A DNA stretch of 64,000 nucleotides from Syntrophaceae bacterium UBA6087 (GTDB lineage: Bacteria > Desulfobacterota > Desulfomonilia > UBA1062). Position 1 is the first letter of the stretch; each line of letters starts with the position of its first letter. The DNA lies in contig DIXF01000003.1 in assembly GCA_002448235.1 (NCBI GenBank), positions 139,718 through 203,717 of the forward strand. The letters run 5' to 3'. The position numbers and the translations under genes were made by a program. Shown here piece by piece: positions 61,141 through 64,000 of the stretch. The notes below the pieces were generated by a model, which ran no database searches, was not told the origin of the DNA, and was given only the letters and a program-made list of their open reading frames with translations.

Positions 61141-62802
61141 TTATGCGTCGATAATATGCCCCTGAAGCACTGAGACCAGCTCGGATATTTCCTCGGTACT
61201 GCCTTGGCTCTTAGACAGCAGCGCATCGATCGTGGAGAGCTCGTCCTTGATATAGGCAAGCGTCTGGTTGCGCATCTCATCTATAGCTTTATTGATCCCG
61301 GTTTCCCACTGCGCAGCAAGCCGGGAAAGGTTCACTTCGGCAGCCCAGGGCATCTGTTTCAGGAAATGCCTCTCAAAGATTCCTCTGAAAACAACCATGG
61401 GGATGAGGAACCAGATGAGGTCCCAATGTATGTCAAAGCTGCTTATGACTTTGACATCGGGCTTTTCAGGCTGTGCAACCTCGATCTTCCATTCCGTCTC
61501 GGCGAGCTGTATGCCCAGGACCTTTCTGATATTGTCGTTGAGCATCATCCTAAAACCTGAAAGGTATCGGGTGAGACCTGCATGGGCTTTGTTCAGGGTG
61601 CCGTAGAAATGTTCGTTTTCCGTCTTCGAGATGTGCTGCATCTCCCCTTCCATGACTTCGGCAACCCACGTTTCATACCTCCTGGTGAGCTTCCACAGAT
61701 TGCCTTTCCATGAGGGCAGTTCTTCCGATAGCCTGTTTATACATTTCTCTGAAAGTGGGTTCCGGAACCGGTCTAGGTGATTCTTCAGGAGTATCCGGGT
61801 TTGCCTCTGGCATTCGTTCGTGATCACGTTGATCTCTTCTCTGATCTGTTCATAGCCGACCTTTTCGTCAAGGATCTGCTTGTGGAGCAGGTCCCGATCA
61901 TGATCTGCCTGGAGTGAAGTTTTCATGGCGATATTGAGGTAGGAAAGGCACTGCCTCAACAGAGACTGGGACTTGTGGAGGAGTATGCGCCTGTATTCCT
62001 GGTCCCGGTTTGTAGACAGCTCTTTCAACAGTCCGGAGCCGATCCTCTCTCTTAGAATCTCGGTGTCTTTATGTATCGAATAGGGGAATATGGGGAACTC
62101 CCTGTCCAGTTTCTGCTTTAACGTCTTCCGGAAAAACCGGACCACCTCTTCCTGCTGATCGGGATTCAGAATGTCGGCTTTCGTGAGGAGGAGGATAATC
62201 CTCGGAGTATGGTGTGCCAGATCCTCGATGAGGCCGAGATCATATTCGGAAAGAGGGCGGTCGGAGCTTACTGCGAGGATGGCCGCACCGACCTCCGGCA
62301 GCCAGTTCTCCGATACCTCCTTGTGATACTTGAACACGCTCCCCATACCGGGAGTGTCTACCAGGCGGAGGCCTGGATAATCGGCAAGGGCCGGAAGCTC
62401 GATATCCACAACATCCACGTCCTTGGAATTGGAAGGATTCTCAGACTCGGAAATATAGGCTCCAAGGTCCTCTAAACGTATTTCTGCGCTTGTACCGTCG
62501 AAGTAGCTAACAACCGCCCGTTCTTTCCGGCCAAACTGGATGCGGGTGATTACGGTCGTTACCGGGATAACTCCCACGGGGAGGATAGGTTTGCCGATAA
62601 GGCTGTTGATGAACGAGCTTTTTCCGGCTTTGAACTGTCCAAGGATGGCAACGTCTATGAGAGGGTTCTTCTCGATAAGATCTTCACAGACTTCGATCTG
62701 TCTATTCAGGGAAATGATCTGAAATCGGGAGGCTGTCTCACGGATTACCTCGATGAGCTCTTTCGTGTCGGCTATTGATACGTTCTTTGGAGCAGGCTCC
62801 AT
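61141..62802 (-). CDS. Bacterial dynamin-like GTPase
   Basis: This 553-aa protein has G1 GQFKAGKSSFINSL, G2 around VIPVTTV, G3 DTPGMG, G4 LTKAD, then a long helical stalk (about 270-430) and a hydrophobic membrane-insertion segment near 445-465 (WDLIWFLIPMVVFRGIF). This order is that of bacterial dynamin-like proteins, which remodel membranes and are sometimes tied to phage defence. The ORF is single, without the paired second dynamin often found in operons. Confidence 0.85.
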   Translation of the reverse strand: MEPAPKNVSIADTKELIEVIRETASRFQIISLNRQIEVCEDLIEKNPLIDVAILGQFKAGKSSFINSLIGKPILPVGVIPVTTVITRIQFGRKERAVVSYFDGTSAEIRLEDLGAYISESENPSNSKDVDVVDIELPALADYPGLRLVDTPGMGSVFKYHKEVSENWLPEVGAAILAVSSDRPLSEYDLGLIEDLAHHTPRIILLLTKADILNPDQQEEVVRFFRKTLKQKLDREFPIFPYSIHKDTEILRERIGSGLLKELSTNRDQEYRRILLHKSQSLLRQCLSYLNIAMKTSLQADHDRDLLHKQILDEKVGYEQIREEINVITNECQRQTRILLKNHLDRFRNPLSEKCINRLSEELPSWKGNLWKLTRRYETWVAEVMEGEMQHISKTENEHFYGTLNKAHAGLTRYLSGFRMMLNDNIRKVLGIQLAETEWKIEVAQPEKPDVKVISSFDIHWDLIWFLIPMVVFRGIFERHFLKQMPWAAEVNLSRLAAQWETGINKAIDEMRNQTLAYIKDELSTIDALLSKSQGSTEEISELVSVLQGHIIDA

Positions 62803-63159
62803 ATAATCTCCTTCAGATCTCTCTGATAGGAGTCATCAGCCTGCCGGGCGGTTATGGGGGACTCCATCCCCACAATGTATGAGATTCTTTATCTGAATAG
62901 ACAACGCCTGTCAATATCGACAGGCACTATCCATATCATTTATAATACTTAATGAACTTCTCAAATATGAGGACAGCTGTCTGTAAAATATTTAATTGGT
63001 TAGGCCTATGATATCCGAATGATATTGATACCTTTTGAATGACATCTCAGAGTTTCGATACTGGCATGCACTTCAAAGTTTTCTCTGATTTCGGGATGGT
63101 GGATTAATGAGTTCCACAATATCCTTCGGAGACCATAACTTTTCGGTCACCCAGATGGA
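62803..63159. other. AT-rich region upstream of the dynamin gene
   Basis: This 357-bp gap holds the hairpin GCCTGTC-AATATC-GACAGGC (62906-62925) and an overlapping minus-strand TTGACA (plus 62909-62914) with a weak TAAAGA -10 that could drive the dynamin gene. No gene was seen. Confidence 0.45.
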
Positions 63160-64000
63160 TTAAGAAAAGTAGGATTTATACAAGCTATATGTCTCAGGAT
63201 AAGTATCGCTCAGTTTCTTCAATCCCTTCTCATATCTTTTTACCCATGCTTTCCCACGTGATTGCAACGCTTCTAAGGCCGTCGAGAGATCTCCTGGCCT
63301 GTCTTCGAGAAGAACTTTCATGAGCTGGGATACCTGAAAGAGATCCTTCGTAGCTTTGATGCTGCTTGAGACCAACCGTTCTCCGGATACAAAAAGTTTA
63401 TGAAGAGCGAACCTGGCAGGATCGGGAATACTCACAAGAATTCCTCACCCGTTTACCACAGCAGACTGTATAGGTGACTCCAGTATGAAATCAAGATACA
63501 TGAGAGGTTGCGCTGCTGTCTTTAATCTTTGAATGTAGATGGGAGCGGTCTCATCTGGTCTTTTTGCAGGAGTAAGAACATCAACCCTGAGCTCCTTTCC
63601 CCGAATATGAAATGATGTCGATGGATGTTTATGATTCAAGGGCGGAATGGGAAGAAATCCCATCTGGAGGCTCTCCAGAGTCCCAGGGACATCCGTTGTA
63701 AGATCAGGGACAGCAATTTCCATGTGTGCAGGTCCTGCGATGTCGTTGTCCTGAGTTCGGAGAGAGGGTTTATCCCATTTCACTCCGAGCGTGTTCCCCA
63801 TAATGAGAAACGCATGGGTTCCTATAAGAACACCGCCCAACTTAAAAAAACCGCTGTCGGACAACGCCTTCAATACCCTTGCTGTTTCGGGTTCAGTTGT
63901 ATTTACTCCACCAACACGGAGCTGGCTGCAGAGCCTATTGATACTATCGAGCCCTTCTTTTGCCTTTTGTCGATCACTAGGGCCTGTCATCAAATAAGCC
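63160..64000 (-). pseudogene. GSU2403-type nucleotidyltransferase-fold gene split by one stop codon
   Basis: A single leftward frame enters from the right edge (AYLMTGPSDRQKAKEGLDSI), with GGVLIGTHAF as the nucleotidyltransferase core and TQDNDIAG giving the metal-binding Asp residues. It reads to QSAVVNG, then TGA at 63445-63447, and continues in the same frame as GILVSIPDPARFALHKLFVSGER to a stop at 63160. Homologous proteins continue across this point (inference from family pattern), so one nonsense change seems to have split it. These fold-type proteins occur as single genes or in toxin-antitoxin-like pairs. The 5' end is outside the window. Confidence 0.7.

Noticed and set aside
63430..63447. 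Second selenocysteine codon in the nucleotidyltransferase gene
   Set aside because: The family is not known to use Cys or Sec here, and the only hairpin starts directly at the UGA, too close for a bacterial SECIS.
1..64000. CRISPR arrays, transposases, tRNA or rRNA genes
   Set aside because: No regularly spaced repeats, no transposase-like protein and no tRNA or rRNA sequence was found by reading; a covariance-model scan would be needed to exclude small RNAs.

Overview
The window reads as chromosomal DNA of an anaerobic, Desulfobacterota-type ('deltaproteobacterial') bacterium of moderately high GC. The reasons are metabolic. It has a 2-hydroxyacyl-CoA dehydratase-type radical enzyme set with its ATP-driven activator, an acyl-CoA dehydrogenase under an apparent sigma-54 circuit, a dienoyl-CoA-isomerase-like crotonase, a branched-chain-amino-acid-type ABC importer co-encoded with a long-chain acyl-CoA synthetase, and a HesB-like protein with an in-frame UGA (probable selenocysteine). 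Assignment to a syntrophic or sulfate-reducing lineage is inference; no rRNA or tRNA gene was seen. No insertion sequence or CRISPR array was recognised.

Layout. 1-4.5 kb: 3' part of serA (cut by the left edge), purA, an FmdB zinc ribbon, a lone hisF and a crotonase. 4.6-12.7 kb: a two-domain PilZ protein; a leftward chain yebC-ruvC-ruvA-ruvB-HAD nucleotidase-sugar nucleotide epimerase with stop/start overlaps; a diguanylate cyclase; and an SCP2/LuxR pair. 13.0-21.0 kb: activator plus two dehydratase subunits, convergent with a 1097-aa STAND/TPR/BTAD regulator, beside which lies a collapsed second copy of that regulator. 21.2-24.1 kb: a DegP/HtrA protease behind a near-consensus sigma-54 promoter, and an MFS transporter. 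24.1-29.2 kb: a large sigma-54 activator (TPR-GAF-AAA-Fis) divergent from an acyl-CoA dehydrogenase; two palindromes plus a -24/-12 element lie between them. 29.4-38 kb: a FemAB/GNAT-like protein, then livM-livH-(NTF2-like)-livK-livG-livF-acyl-CoA synthetase. 38-42.7 kb: cupin, UbiA/MenA prenyltransferase, the HesB-like selenoprotein, a secreted helix-hairpin-helix protein, a DnaQ-like exonuclease and a multi-ferredoxin protein behind a 20-bp perfect palindrome. 43.0-51.7 kb: one 2902-aa cyclic beta-1,2-glucan synthase. 52-59.2 kb: CapA-like protein, recQ-uvsE, ArsR regulator, TspO, a chalcone-isomerase-like secreted protein, a PPOX protein and a small secreted protein. 59.5-64 kb: enolase with the remains of a cation/proton antiporter fused to its start, a dynamin-like GTPase, and a GSU2403-type nucleotidyltransferase gene broken by one stop codon and cut by the right edge.

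Working picture (inference): uptake and CoA-activation of a hydrophobic carboxylic acid (liv genes plus synthetase), beta-oxidation-type steps (acyl-CoA dehydrogenase, crotonase) and a reductive radical dehydratase, each with its own dedicated large regulator. c-di-GMP signalling (GGDEF, PilZ), DNA repair (ruvABC, recQ, uvsE) and envelope or osmotic functions (cyclic glucan, HtrA, CapA) surround this core. The points most worth attention are the UGA-containing hesB with two possible SECIS hairpins, the complete-looking sigma-54 divergon at 27.27-27.42 kb, and three gene remnants (second STAND regulator, antiporter, nucleotidyltransferase).
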